Source of the DNA: Adiantum capillus-veneris
Lineage: Eukaryota; Streptophyta; Polypodiopsida; Polypodiales; Pteridaceae
Length of the DNA: 64,000 bases
NCBI GenBank assembly: GCA_014529385.2
Contig: CM043962.1
Span: 127,975,470 to 128,039,469, forward strand
Direction of reading: 5' to 3'
Position numbers and translations under genes: made by a program. Positions 43,590 to 55,117 of this stretch are shown one piece after another; position 1 is the stretch's first letter; every line of letters begins with the position of its first letter. The notes beneath the pieces are model-generated. The model saw only the letters and a program-made list of their open reading frames with translations, had not been told where the DNA came from and did no database searches.

Positions 43590-44260
43590 CCTTTGGATGG
43601 TCGTGGTGAGGTTTTATTGAGTATGAGGATTCTCAAATGTTGAGATCCATTTGATGACATAGGTTTGTTGGAGCACCCCTTTTTCAAGGCCTTGCCAAAG
43701 GTTATGTATCGAGAAGACTAGGTGAATTTGATGTCGTTTTGGCGGTCTATTTCGGATCAATTCAGTGATTAGTTTATGTACACTAGTAAACCATACCCTC
43801 TATGCATCAGTCTTTGATTTTGATAAAATTTTTGATCATTTTTAGTTGAGATTTTTCTCTAGTTACAAGGGAGAATCTGTCAATTTTTTTCAAGATTCTC
43901 ACCATAGTTTCTTGGTCTTCTTGCCATAGGGTTGAACTCTTACAATTATGGCCCCTTGTTCTGAGAACGACATCTATAACATCAAAAAGTTTGATTGTAC
44001 AAATTTTTCCACATAGAAAGAGCACATTCAGGATGTCTTAATCCATGAAATTGAATTAGAGCCACTCTTTGCATGCCAAGAAGGTGAGCGCTATACCGAT
44101 GAGCAATGGAAAATGCTTGATGCCAAATCTAGATGCATTCACATCTATATCTTGCAAAGTTATTGCATTTCACCATTTTTGGTGAAGCATAAGGAAGACA
44201 ATGGGGTCTAGGAGGGCCTCTTTATTTGGCAGTTTAAGGGAGTCAAACCTTTAGAATGAA
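43590..44260 (+). pseudogene. Copia-3: leader and gag start, Copia-1 relative
   Basis: 43608-43690 matches the Copia-1 leader (gtgaggttttattgag, tgttgagatcc). 43965-44260 encodes 'YNIKKFDCTNFST' followed by 'HIQDVLIHEIELEPL', 'TDEQWKMLDAKS' and a Trp-containing helix, matching Copia-1 gag (YNIKKLDGTNFPLWKKQIW, DEDEWSEMDELA). A TAG replaces a Trp codon. After about 44270 the homology is lost. Confidence 0.7.
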
Positions 44261-44456
44261 GAAAACTTTCAAAGGACAGCTTTTGAATTCAAATAGAAAA
44301 ATCATGCTGGTTTTTAACTTAATATGTTAAGATGGTATGCTAATTTTGACATTTGTCTTGGGATTGATTGAGCAATGCATGCTCCTTCCCATAGGTCCTT
44401 CTCAAATTCTAGGTTACTAGTTCTCACTCATTGATAAATGATCTCTCTTCTCTGCC

Positions 44457-44500
44457 GGGTTGGTTGAAAGTAGTGGTGCGGGGTTGGTTGAAAGTAGTGG
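44457..44500. repeat. 20-bp tandem duplication
   Basis: gggttggttgaaagtagtgg occurs twice, separated by four bases. Confidence 0.9.
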
Positions 44501-45378
44501 ACTGCCCAAATATTGGGGTTTCATAATTTTGAACTCATGACTAGGTTTTATGCCGTTGACATATTGTTTACGATTGATAAATGTGGATAGTTGCTTTAAC
44601 TTTTGTAGGATTATACTTCTAGTCTTTTTATGGTTAAGACATAACCTATTTAACCTACTGATCATACATGGAATATTGTCTACTCATTTAGGAGATAAAT
44701 TACTAAAATTCTCCTAAAACTATTAGTCTATCCTAATATTGCATGGGAAATGTAGCATAAGTTATGATCTTGACTTGGTATTTGTACAATTGGCATTTCG
44801 CTTAACATAGTGCTGGACATTTTTTACTAGATAGTGATTAAACCCTTAACATTGATAAGCTATAAACATTGGAGGTCCTAAAACTATTCAAGTATATTGC
44901 ACTGATTTTCTAAATCAAATCTTTGGTAGAAACTCAAATCAAGGAAAGGCAGCCAATTGCTTTTGGCTTTTTGAGTTTTAATACCAATGTGGGTTTTTTT
45001 GTGAAAAAATTGGTCACTCTGGATTAAAACACAATTTTTAAAAAAAGGGATTCTGGGTGCTCCTTGTATGGCTTCGGAACTCACACATTGGTAAAGCCTA
45101 CTATTTCATGAAATTTATGAGGCAATAATGATATGTTATTCATTAATTGTGACTATCAGTTACAATTTATACTTTGGCCTTTATTGATCACTCATGCATA
45201 ATAGGTTTAAGAATCATATTGTTAAGCACTAGTTGGATAAAGACCATGCATGTGACACATGTGTGTAATCTTAGATTTCATTTTTAACAAGAACCTTTCA
45301 AAACCTGAAGTGGTTTAGAAAAAAGACTTCATGTCTAAGGGTCTTAACTTCTTTGGGATAAAAATGGGTAAAACAATC
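44501..45378. other. Unassigned AT-rich region
   Basis: No gene, element end or RNA is recognisable. Confidence 0.3.
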
Positions 45379-45576
45379 GGATCAGAAGGGGTGATGGATT
45401 TCTGATCAGAACTTAATACTTACCTTAATACTTTCACAACCTATTATAAAGATATCCCTTGGATCAAAAGGGGTGATGGCCTTCTGATCACAAACTTAAA
45501 AGGAATTTTAAAATTTCAAAATTAAAAACTAAACACACTTTACACTTGATCAAGAGGGGTAATGGCCTTTTTATCT
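45379..45576. repeat. Three hairpin-bearing repeats, 82-86-bp period
   Basis: ggatca(g/a)aaggggtgatgg then (a/c)(t/c)ttctgatc occurs at 45379 and 45461, with a weaker copy at 45547. In the first two copies the outer arms (gatca.aagg and ccttctgatc) pair to form a hairpin. Confidence 0.7.
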
Positions 45577-46700
45577 CATAAAACTGTGAGAGCTTCATAC
45601 CATTTTTTATAGAATGGATACTTGTCGATATTAACACTATATGGATGGAAGGTATAAGTAAAAAAGGTTTTAATTAGGACATGAATAACAAATGATAGGG
45701 TTTTGTTGACACCTGTAAAAACGTATTCAAAGATAATGTATCTTGTTTATATGGATGTAGGTGAGGACTCTATCTTTACTTAGGATCTTTTTGGCTTAGT
45801 TGTTGTCCATCATTGTTGAGCCTGGTCCCTTTCACTTTAGAATCAGTCGCTCTTGACTATCTTATGTACAAAACATTAGATAGATATCTCATTCTCACTA
45901 TGATGTACAAAAATGAATCACAAAATGAGTCCTTTATGTGCCAATCTTTGTCCTTTGTCTAAAGACAATTGGCTTTTGAACTTTTATGTTATTTTGTATA
46001 TAAATATAAGTCTAAAAACAGTAAAATCTTGCAGCTGCTCGAGCTACTGTTACTCCTCCCTTCCCATTCTAAGTCATCCCAGACAAAGGTTTGTGCAATG
46101 TGCATGTGCACGAACAGATTTATCTATGCGATCATGGAATGTGGCCCTATTATACTTATGGAAGAGATGCATTGGGCAACAAAATGTTGTGCAAGATGTG
46201 GGCACTAAACTTCAATGGTTTTCATTGGCGAGTTTCCATATAACTTATGTGGTCTGAAGATGGCATGCCCCTTCCTTGATGGTAGGTTCTGTGTTGAGTA
46301 CTTGAGGCCGATTGAGTATTTGGCTTGGCATGGGTTTTGGTACCCACTTGTATTTTGGTTTTGGATATTGTGAAGGTTGGTGGCTTCATTAAATTGGATT
46401 TTGTAATCCATTTATACTCGACTTGAATAAATAGAGAGTTGGTTTGCGGTGTGGATTTCTTCTTCGAAGTAGAACCACTTTGTGTAGTTTTGCCTGCTTG
46501 TTGTTAGATTAAACTGGAAGAAAAACTGGTGTTTTGTGGCATGGGTAGCCATATTTTCTTTGGTTTGGTCGCAATTATTGGTTTCTTTATCTAGACTTGT
46601 TTGATTGGTTTTCCATGGCTTTGTGTAGATTGTGTAGGTTTCATTGTAGGCTATAATTCTGGTTGCACTGACTGTACAATCAAAATATGATCTATTGGTG
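45577..46700. other. Unassigned region
   Basis: No recognisable coding sequence. The right part may belong to the interior of the element whose protease relic lies at 46701-47050. Confidence 0.3.
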
Positions 46701-47050
46701 CTAAGGGAGTGACAGGTAAGGCGCCTTTAAGGTTGAATTCAACTCGAAGGTGTCACTTTGACAATCTGGAACTGTTCTGAACGTTCGCATCCACAAGACT
46801 CCTAAGATGATTGCTTCATTAAGATCAATATCAACCATTATGTGGAATCGACGTGGATAGTGATCGCCGTCAATGTTGATTGTTATATTGGCATGTCCCA
46901 ATCTGAACATTGTGCCTTTGTTGGCTACTCTGAGCTCTATCTTCATCGGTGTCAATATTCCATCTGACAACTTTAGGTACAACAAATAATTCATTGCGTT
47001 GACTCATGCACCCGTAACTATAGGTGCTCTATCTGTTGATCTATCTCTTA
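46701..47050 (-). pseudogene. Retropepsin-like relic (minus strand)
   Basis: The minus strand reads 'RDRSTDRAPIVTGA' and 'VNAMNYLLYLKL', followed by 'GHANITINI', 'FHIMVDIDLNEAIILGVLWM'. This is the shape of a gypsy protease: D-T-G loop (here V-T-G), mid-domain strands, and an 'iLG.pW' C-terminal motif. It lies downstream of the Gypsy-3 integrase in that element's orientation, so it should belong to a different gypsy copy. Confidence 0.5.
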
Positions 47051-47239
47051 GTTGGATATTGATTCGTACATCCATCCCACCAAGCCAATTTGTGTATGTC
47101 TAAATTGCTTCAATAGGAGGAGATGGGGTTTCCAGTTGTCAAATTGGAGGTGTGAGATGTCGTTCTTTGTGCTTTAAAATGTGCAACTTTGCTTCCTCTC
47201 CAGCATGGTCTTGGATAGCTTGAGAAATTTTCTTTTGTT

Positions 47240-48170
47240 GCTTTGCATGTTAAATCTTGTCGACCATATCAGCAATTAGCGGTAAGTGATATCTCTTTAA
47301 TCTGCAAATTTTGATTCAATTAGGCATCTCCTCTTCCTTTATGTTGCAGGTTTTATGACTCCACAAGGTGATAATTGATGATCACAATGGACCCATTAGC
47401 TTGCTTTTTCAAATTTTTGGAGTGCTGTTTCAAGGTATAGACTAATACATAGTCCTCCCTTTGAAACTCCTTATTGTGATTATGTGCTGATCATGGAAAT
47501 CTTTCATTTTTCATTTTTGTGCATAAATGGTAGCAATTGCTTTGAGTCGCAATTCATCTAGCTTTGTTAGTTGGTCAGTCCTATTTGGCAGTTCATGTCC
47601 CATCCATCCTAAGTTTTTGGCTACTCATAGTGTGGGAATCAAGAATTCCATGTGCAATATGGCATTAACTCCCAAACACCCAATTGAAAGGTGTCATCCC
47701 TAGTTTTATTTTGTAGGCTACCCGATATGCCCAAAGAGGTGACTGTAACTTTTGATCCTAGTCTGCTCTTGACTCATCTATAATTGTGATGAGCACTGTG
47801 CGTAAAACTTTGTTTGTACTCTCTGCTTGTCCATTTTCTTGAGGCTGATAGGGTGTTGATTTCAAATGAAGCACCATGAACTCTCTTAACAAGAATTCAA
47901 TCATGTCGTTTATGAAGTGAGTCCCTCAATCACTGACTATCTCAATTGATAGTCCATACCTGGTAAGATGTTCTCGTATAAGAATTGCACAATTGCTTGT
48001 GGATCATTTTATTGTGTTTCTTTGGCTTCTATCCACTTGGTTAGATAATCTATGGCCACTATGATATATTGAGCCTACATCCTATAGGCAGGTGGTGAGA
48101 TAGGTCCGACAAATTTCATCCCCCACTAGGAAAATCCCCTTGCTCCCATGATACGTTGTATTGCCATTTT
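47240..48170 (-). pseudogene. Gypsy-3 integrase (minus strand)
   Basis: The minus strand reads 'GMKFVGPISPPAYRM' and 'YIIVAIDYLTKWIEAKET' (48120-48010), a decayed core, then 'NAILHMEFLIPTL' (about 47650), and a C-terminal 'FQREDYVLVYTLKQHS'. Order and motifs are those of a plant gypsy integrase. Stops are too many for function. Confidence 0.75.
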
Positions 48171-48959
48171 GTCTCGTCTCATAGGTGCTCTGGTGCACTA
48201 GAAATCATCACATCTTTTCACATATTGCACTGCATGTATGAACAAGATAGGCCACCATATTCTTGCAAGAAGTATTTCTTTTGCAGTTTTGTCTGTAGAA
48301 AAATGTTGGCCTACCTATCCAGCATGTTCTTGCTCAATAATTGGTATGTACTCACTCTCAACATCACAAATTTGCAAATTGTTCTCATTTCCTCTCCTGT
48401 AAAGGTGATATTCAATTACCATATAGTTTTCAAATTCCATCTGAAACGATTACTCCACTTGCGTGCAACTCCTATCCTAAGTAGTGTTGCATGTTTGACA
48501 AGTTTTTGAATTGCACGTGTCACACAAACAAACATAGTCACATGATCATTTCACTTTATATGAGGCCAATACAGTTCAAGGCTCATCAATTGTTAATATA
48601 TTTTTGTTTTTGCATTATGAGTCCCCGTCGTTTGTACATGACCTTGTATCAAGTACACACTCATTTCCATTGGCTCTATACATAGCCTAAGTATTCCATC
48701 ATTCCCATGCTTATATAATCATCCCATTATTAGCACAAGTGGTCACGTGTGCTCAAAGATTGATGCCTGCATTTCAATTTGCAAAGAGCCAATGGTGAGC
48801 AATGGTATTGCATGTTCTCTCCACATTGATACCATCTCAATATTGAATAGGTATGAGTCATGCAAATCATCATCAGATCCTTGAGGTGCTTCTCCATGAG
48901 TCAATCAAGACAAATGGTCTACCTTTTGATGCATAGTTTCCTTTTTTACTACTACAGTG

Positions 48960-50140
48960 AAATCAAAATCAAGCAATATAATAAACCATCATATAATTTG
49001 TTCTGTATTGCATGGCTTTTTCACCAAGTACACGTGCTTGATGATCCACAAAGAATATAAATTTGTTTGCGAGAAGGTAGTGTCTAAAATTTTTGACAGC
49101 ATAGACCATTTCCAATTCTTCTCTTTCTGAGGTGGTATAATTTCTTTCCGCACTATTAAGTTGTATGCTAGATAAACAAATGGAAAAATCCAAGTTGCTC
49201 TCTCCAGGTTGGGCTAGGATGCATCCAATTACATATGCTGATGCATCAACGTGGACATGAACAATCCTATTCCAATCAAGAGCTTTTAGAATTGGTGCAT
49301 AAATTACTCTCTGCTTCAACTATTGGAATGCCTTCTTGCACTCTTCAGTCCATTCAAATTTGGTAGTGAGATCATAAAGAGGCTTTACAATGATTGCGTA
49401 CATATAGATAAAACTTCGGTACCACAATGGACCATAAAGGCTTGTAGCTCTCTACATTTTATAGGTCTTGGAAGAGAAACAATGACTTGTATCTTCTTGA
49501 GATCTGTGGAAATGCCATTTTTGGACACGATGTGCCCTAAAATCTTTCCTTGTCTTACCATGAAGACATATTTTTTGAGATTCAAGCAAATACAATAAGT
49601 CTTTCACTTCTCAAAGAATTTTTTCAAATGATCTACGTGTTCATTTTTGAGGAGAGAATGCACATATAAGTCATTGATGTAAATTTCTAAGAAGATATTC
49701 TTTGAACGCGTGACTCATTAGCCTTTGGAATGTGGCAGGCGCATTGGTCAAGCCAAATGGAATCACTCTATAGGCAAATATATTCCATTCTGTTGCAAAA
49801 GATATTTTGTGTTGATCCTCTGGCTTTATAGTGAGCTGATTATAGCCTGAAAAGCCATCAAGAAAGTTGTAAGTCTCCTTGCTCGCAACTCTCTCAACCA
49901 CATGATCTATGATAATTGTCTCTTATGGTGGTAGTGTATACCTATTTGAGATTTACACACACTCGCAATTTTCTATTATTTTTTGGTAATACCACAATTG
50001 GTGACACTCAATCTGTGTTTTCGATCCCATAGCTAAACTCTACTTCTTTAAATTTGTCTATCTCCTCTTTGATTTTCTTTGTGACTGTTTCATTATACAT
50101 ATAGGGACGTTTTCTGTGGCGTTTGGAATCACTCTTAAGG
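48960..50140 (-). pseudogene. Gypsy-3 RT and RNase H (minus strand)
   Basis: From high coordinates: 'RVCVNLK', 'YNFLDGFSGYNQLTIKPEDQ', 'FAYRVIPFGLTNAPATFQRL' (49900-49700), a catalytic region 'EIYINDLYVHS' (Y-I-N-D in place of Y-x-D-D), then 'GKILGHIVSKNGISTD' (about 49540). RNase H follows with 'VHVDASAYVIGCILAQ', 'NYTTSEREELEMVYAVKNF' and 'FRHYLLANKFIFFVDHQA' (49280-49010). The frame is broken between blocks. Confidence 0.82.
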
Positions 50141-51360
50141 AGTATCGTATGCTAAAAAATGCTTGGATCAACTCCCTTAAGGTCCTTAGAAGACCATGTA
50201 AATACATCTCTATACTCCTTGAGCGTAGCTATTAGAAGCTTCTCTTCCTCTTCAGTGAGGTATGTTGCTAAAATAAGCCGGTTTTGGTTATTCCTTTGGT
50301 CCAGCTAGGTCAATCCATTTGGCATTCTTAGGCCCATCACAAGAAGTACCTAGCTCCTTGAGTACTATTTTTTATAGTGAGAGGGCGCGTCAAATCTTTC
50401 TGTGTTAGATCCCTCTTCCCTTTCCATCTCAGTTGTCCAAACTTCTTTTCAGTGTTTGTTTTAGCTTTTAGATATTCACATTTGTGTTCCATTTTGGACA
50501 ATTTTGTTGGTGTTTTAGCTGTGTCTTTGGGTTCTTCTTTGCTTTTTTTCCTTTAGATTTGTGTTCATAGAAGCTGATTTCACTAGTTTTTGTGTGATTT
50601 TATCCTTGACACAATCATCTGCTCCAACGAGCATAAGATACTATAGTTTGCTTAATAATCAAGGCATTACTTTTTCTTGCCGGTTCTTTTGTTTTTACAC
50701 TTGTTTTTTTAAATATCTTTACTGTCTCCTTGATTTTTGATTTGGAAAATCATAGAAGAGCGCTTCGTGCTGTTTTGGTTTGTCCTCATTTTTTTAACTA
50801 CTCGATAGCCCATCTTCAACGTCATTCTCTAACTTATCATCCCTGAAATCTTGGAATTCATTGTCACTCTCATTGTTGATGTCTTGAGAGGAAAACTCGT
50901 TGACTATTTGTTTTGACTATTCGTTTGTAATCAATCATCTATGAAGTTTTTGTTGTCTTAGTTTTTACTTCCGGGTTTAAGATAGCATTCACTATTTGGA
51001 AGAGCATTATGTCAAAGCCTTCCTTGTCACAAAATTTTGTGGGTGTTAGCTCGTTCATGCACATATCTAGAGTCTCCAATATTTTATTCCACCCAAAGGG
51101 TTTAAAAAGTCTTCAAGAAATGTCTATGGAAGGTGGATCTTATTCCCTACTAACCTCTCTAGGATGCAATCTTCCTTTATTAGGCTTCCACATTCAAATG
51201 CTCCGCACATCCAAACATGTATTTGGTTTGTCAATCATGCAGGTAATTGCTTGTCAGGTGTTGTAGTTACGTCAAAGAATTCCGTCGGTGTTCAATTAAC
51301 GTTTCTATAACTATGGTCCTTGGTCTTGAACCTTGTTGTTACACCCTTGTGCCTCTCGTA
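50141..51360 (-). other. Gypsy-3 protease-RT spacer
   Basis: Low-complexity and decayed sequence between the protease and RT motifs. The minus strand carries Asp/Glu/Lys-rich fragments (about 50560-50900) of the kind seen in gypsy linkers. No separate gene is seen. Confidence 0.4.
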
Positions 51361-51600
51361 GAGGTGGTCATAGCCCCAATCTTGCACATTTTGAGTTGAT
51401 GCATAAATAGCGCCCCAAGATAATGTCAAAGTTGTTGCTTTTACCAAAGTCTACTATGGCAAAAGTGCTCATATTCAATCCACAAGAGGATACAATTATC
51501 TGCTCCAACATACCTAAAGGTCTTTCTACAAATCCGTCTGCTAGTTGCAATTTCATTCATGACTTTCTGAGAGCAGGTCTTCCCCACATTTTCTAGATTT
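51361..51600 (-). pseudogene. Gypsy-3 protease (minus strand)
   Basis: The minus strand reads 'LQLADGFVERPLGMLEQIIV' and 'FAIVDFGKSNNFDIILGRYL', matching the plant gypsy retropepsin pattern 'lADgs...plGiledv.v' and 'fvvlD......iLGRpfL'. The LTRs of this element were not identified. Confidence 0.7.
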
Positions 51601-52620
51601 CCTTGGTAGCTATGCTAGCTGTGCTATCAAGTATGGCTATTTTTTTCACTCCCTCGTACTCTAGTGGTAAGGTGGTGTTGCCTTCTTCCCATTCACAATA
51701 GTCACCCATCTTGTTTACTAGCACAAGTTATGCTTTGGATTTATCCGATTGATTTCTATCCATGTTTTCATTTGCAAGAACATCTATACGCTATATATAT
51801 TTATGTTTATATATTTCCTTTCAGGATCACAAACACTGCAAAAATTTTGAGAGAGTAATGGTGCATCTCAAAAGAGAAAACTTCAATTCATGGACACTTT
51901 TTGTATCCATCATCTATGGGATTGGATTCCATTGAGATGGCATGACCCTAGCTCACAAATTAATCCTAGTAATTGCAGATCCATCTAGGCATAATGTGTG
52001 ATACATCATGGTAGATGTCATTGCGGATGCATCACCAAGGTTCACAAGGAAACTTATCCTAGGCTCACAAGGCATCCATAAACTAGGTCATCGGGAAGGT
52101 CTTACATCCAACGTCATTCATCTTAACCCGGGTAGTTTCTAATCCCGTTACAAATTGTCATAATCATATGGGGGTTTTGTTAGATTAACATCCATCATTT
52201 CATTGTATACATCGATGAAATCATTGTAAGCGAGGTTCACGTGAACATTCTCTAGGAATAAAACAAGGCCATGAAAATTTAATAATAAAAGACTTCAGTA
52301 AACCTTTTAACAAAAAATATGACGTACAGAGCATTTGAAAACCAAAGTCATTGCAAAACCAGGCGTCCAACTTGAGAGATATGGCAAAGTTTGCACGAGT
52401 GATATGCCAAAAAGAAGTGGTGCCACCATTTTTTAGGTACTCTAATGTGCTAGTTGTAACATGCTTGACAAGGAAGACATCGATGTTGTTTCCATTCCAC
52501 TCAAAACAATGAGCTAAACCTATATCCAATTAGTTCTAAATTCTCTCCCAGCAAATTGCTCGACACCTGCAAGCTCCAAAACTTTCCATTGTTAGCTCCT
52601 TGCCTGTATGGTGCAATAGC
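51601..52620. other. Unassigned region
   Basis: No domain is recognisable. This interval should hold the 5' ends of both Gypsy-3 (minus) and Copia-4 (plus), but no LTR matching 60447-60799 was seen. Confidence 0.3.
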
Positions 52621-52639
52621 CTGTGGAGATCGTAGTAAT

Positions 52640-53311
52640 GCACTGATGCAAGAAACATTGAAGCTTGCTATATCCTTGAGAATCTTGCAAGCATTATTTT
52701 GGGTAAGATGCAGTGTTCAAAGTTTCCAAAGGATGTTTCAATAAGGGGTACATGCAAGTTGCAACTTGTGTATAATGATGTTTGTGGGCCTATGCAAACT
52801 CCATCCTTGGGTAGTAATTGCCTGTACTTTGTGACTTTCATTAATGATTACTCTAGGCATCCATGTGCGTATCTACTTAAATCTAAGTCCGAAGTGTTCA
52901 TGTGTTTCAAGCAATTTCCGGCTATGGCTAAAAATGTCTCTAAAGGTAATATGGGACCCTCCATGCAAATCAAAGGGGGAGAATATGTCTCATGAATTTA
53001 ATCTATTTCTTGCTAGTCGTGGGATAATGCACCAATGTATAGTGCCAATACACCTCAACATGTTTCTAAAAGAAAAAAAGGATCACTTACAAAAATGGCA
53101 CGATGTATGGTCAAGAGCGAGGTTATACCAACTTGTTTTGGCTTGAGGCTGTCATGTAATGTGGGTGTCCTACCAAAGCCTTGTAGCCTATGACTCCTTA
53201 TAAAGCATGGCATGATAAGAAGCCATCTATTGATCACATGCATTATTTTGGTAGTTTAGCTTATGCTTTGGTGCCACAAACATAGTGCAAAAATTGGATG
53301 ACAAGGCCTCG
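52640..53311 (+). pseudogene. Copia-4: pre-integrase and integrase
   Basis: It reads 'ILGKMQCSKFP' (end of the pre-integrase domain), 'VYNDVCGPMQTPSLG' with 'YFVTFINDYSR' (integrase core), 'IKGGEYVSHEFNLF', 'ASRGI', and 'CFGATNIVQKLDDKASG'-like sequence (53265-53311). The second catalytic Asp is replaced (IKGGEY for rSDgGEY). It is interrupted at 53312 by a small TIR insertion. Confidence 0.75.
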
Positions 53312-53546
53312 GGGGTCACTACAATAAAAAAAATGACTATAATGTGGGTTCAATAGTAGGGACAATTTTATTCTATATTTTCTCGCATTTTCACATACAG
53401 AAGCGTGTTGAAAAAATGATCTTGAAAAAAATTTACAGTATGAATAGGAAAAGGGTCCCTTTTATTAGTGAAAAATTCACAGATAAGAGGGATTATATAT
53501 TCCTTGAATGCACACGATATATAGATTTTATATATAGTGACCCCTC
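53312..53546. mobile_element. Small insertion with GGGGTCACTA inverted ends
   Basis: The left end ggggtcactacaata and the right end tatatagtgacccc are inverted repeats of about 10 bp bounding a non-coding, AT-rich insert of about 235 bp. Copia-4 coding sequence flanks it on both sides (KLDDKA before, IVGYSLERKG after). The sequence cactacaat-A8 resembles CACTA-type termini, but no clear 3-bp target duplication was found. Confidence 0.5.
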
Positions 53547-53549
53547 CCA

Positions 53550-54156
53550 AAGGATAAGGTTGTCAAACACATTATTGTTGGGTATAGTCTTGAAAGAAAA
53601 GGCTAAAAATTATACCATCCACAAACAAAAGGTATCTTGGTTTCATGAGATGTATTTGTGGAAGATCCTATTCAACCTTTGTTATCATCTACCAGAGACA
53701 ATAGTGTAGTCTCACATGACATTTATGACACCTAGTTGCCTCTTTTTTGGGGTGGAAACTTAACTCTACTTTTCAATGAAGCAAATGTACAACCTATGGA
53801 AGTTTTTAGAAATGTTATGGATCATCCTATTAATGATGTAGATATACAGGATATATTGATGTGGAAAGGTCTCAGAATGGAGAGGCTAGGGGTATGCTAA
53901 AATGGTTGGTGCATACTTTGCATATGATAGTAAATTGGATGCACCTTTTTATAATCATACTTACTCAAGTTCTCTCCATGCATCATATGCATCAAATTGT
54001 TATGCTTTGGTTGTTTCTAGTTTGTGTGATATAAAGAGGAAACTCTTTCTTTTGATGAAGCATAGAATTCACAAAATTGGATGGCTACCATGCAATCAAA
54101 ATTTCCATTGGTATAAAGTAGGTTTACAAGTTGAAATGTAAGCCGGATGGTGAGTG
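53550..54156 (+). pseudogene. Copia-4: integrase-RT linker
   Basis: It resumes with 'VKHIIVGYSLERKG', 'LYHPQTKGILVS' and 'DVFVEDPIQPL', then 'DEA.NSQNWMATMQSKF' (54055-54105) and 'VYKLKCKPDG' (54121-54150), the standard copia linker and RT entrance. Several stops. It breaks at 54156. Confidence 0.7.
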
Positions 54157-55048
54157 TTAGCGGGTCACCGCAACGGACGTCTGTAGCATAGCTATCCGGC
54201 ACTAACATAATGTCAATACTCAGGGAAGTGACTCGGATGGGGCACAGAGACACTTTGAGGTTTTCAATCTCAAGAAGTGAACCTAACAAGCAAACCCACC
54301 AACTCAATAAGAAAATCACCACTCAATGATCAGAGAAATTTGTCTATTTCCTTTCTTACCGCTCTGGGTTATCACATCATTTCCTCTCAAACGGAATCAA
54401 AATGCAACAAAACTTTAGGAGGAGATCTAGGACACCTAGGGGCACTATCCTACCAAGTATGGTCGTAATCTGCAAGGTACCAAAATCATGATCCATCATG
54501 AAAAGGGTCCTGCAACAGAACATACCAAAAATATCGCCCTATGGTCCAAGAAAACTCTCCTATGGTCGAAATGTCAAAAAACAATGATTTAAGCACTTAA
54601 ATATGAAGATTAGGCTCACTAACACGTAGTCGAGAACCTCAACAAAACTAAAAATGCTTACACTTGAATGAAAGAGCAAAGAGAGAGGAACATAATGCAA
54701 GTTTCAAAATTGAGAATGGATTACCCAATCATTAAAAAAGTTTATTACAAGTAGGAGCAGCTTAGTAGCTTGAGCGTACGTTTTTTAGAGCTCCTTCTTC
54801 TTTGAAAGATAAGCCTTTTTTCACATTAAAGTTATTGACATTTATACCTAGGAATTTCTAAATGGCTAGTGGCCATCTCACATGGACCTTTACAATTATC
54901 ATGACAGAATTACAACTCAGGGAATTGACCTGCTACTCTAGAATCAGGATTTACCTAGAGTATCACTACACTAGCTTGGAAAAATAATAGAGTACAAATG
55001 TGGTGTTTGGATACGTCTAGGTGGGTGCCTGTTTGATCAGTCCGCTAA
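54157..55048. mobile_element. 892-bp insertion of unknown type in Copia-4
   Basis: Copia-4 coding sequence ends with KPDG before it and resumes with SKIDCYKARL after it, so an insertion is certain. The ends ttagcggg and ccgctaa are inverted over seven bases, and gagtg/gagta flank them (4-5-bp direct repeat). The interior has no recognisable coding sequence. The type is uncertain: a DNA element or a decayed LTR fragment. Confidence 0.5.
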
Positions 55049-55117
55049 GAGTAAGATTGATTGCTACAAGGCTAGACTTGTTGCAAAAGGTTATGCATAG
55101 CAAAAAGGTAGAGACTT
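55049..55117 (+). pseudogene. Copia-4: RT start, cut by LINE-2
   Basis: It reads 'SKIDCYKARLVAKGYA.QKGRD', the conserved copia RT entrance. The last 16 bases (aaaaaggtagagactt) are the left target duplication of LINE-2. Confidence 0.85.

Noticed and set aside
45379-45576. CRISPR array
   Set aside because: The repeats are degenerate, only three in number, with spacers that are related to each other, in a plant genome.
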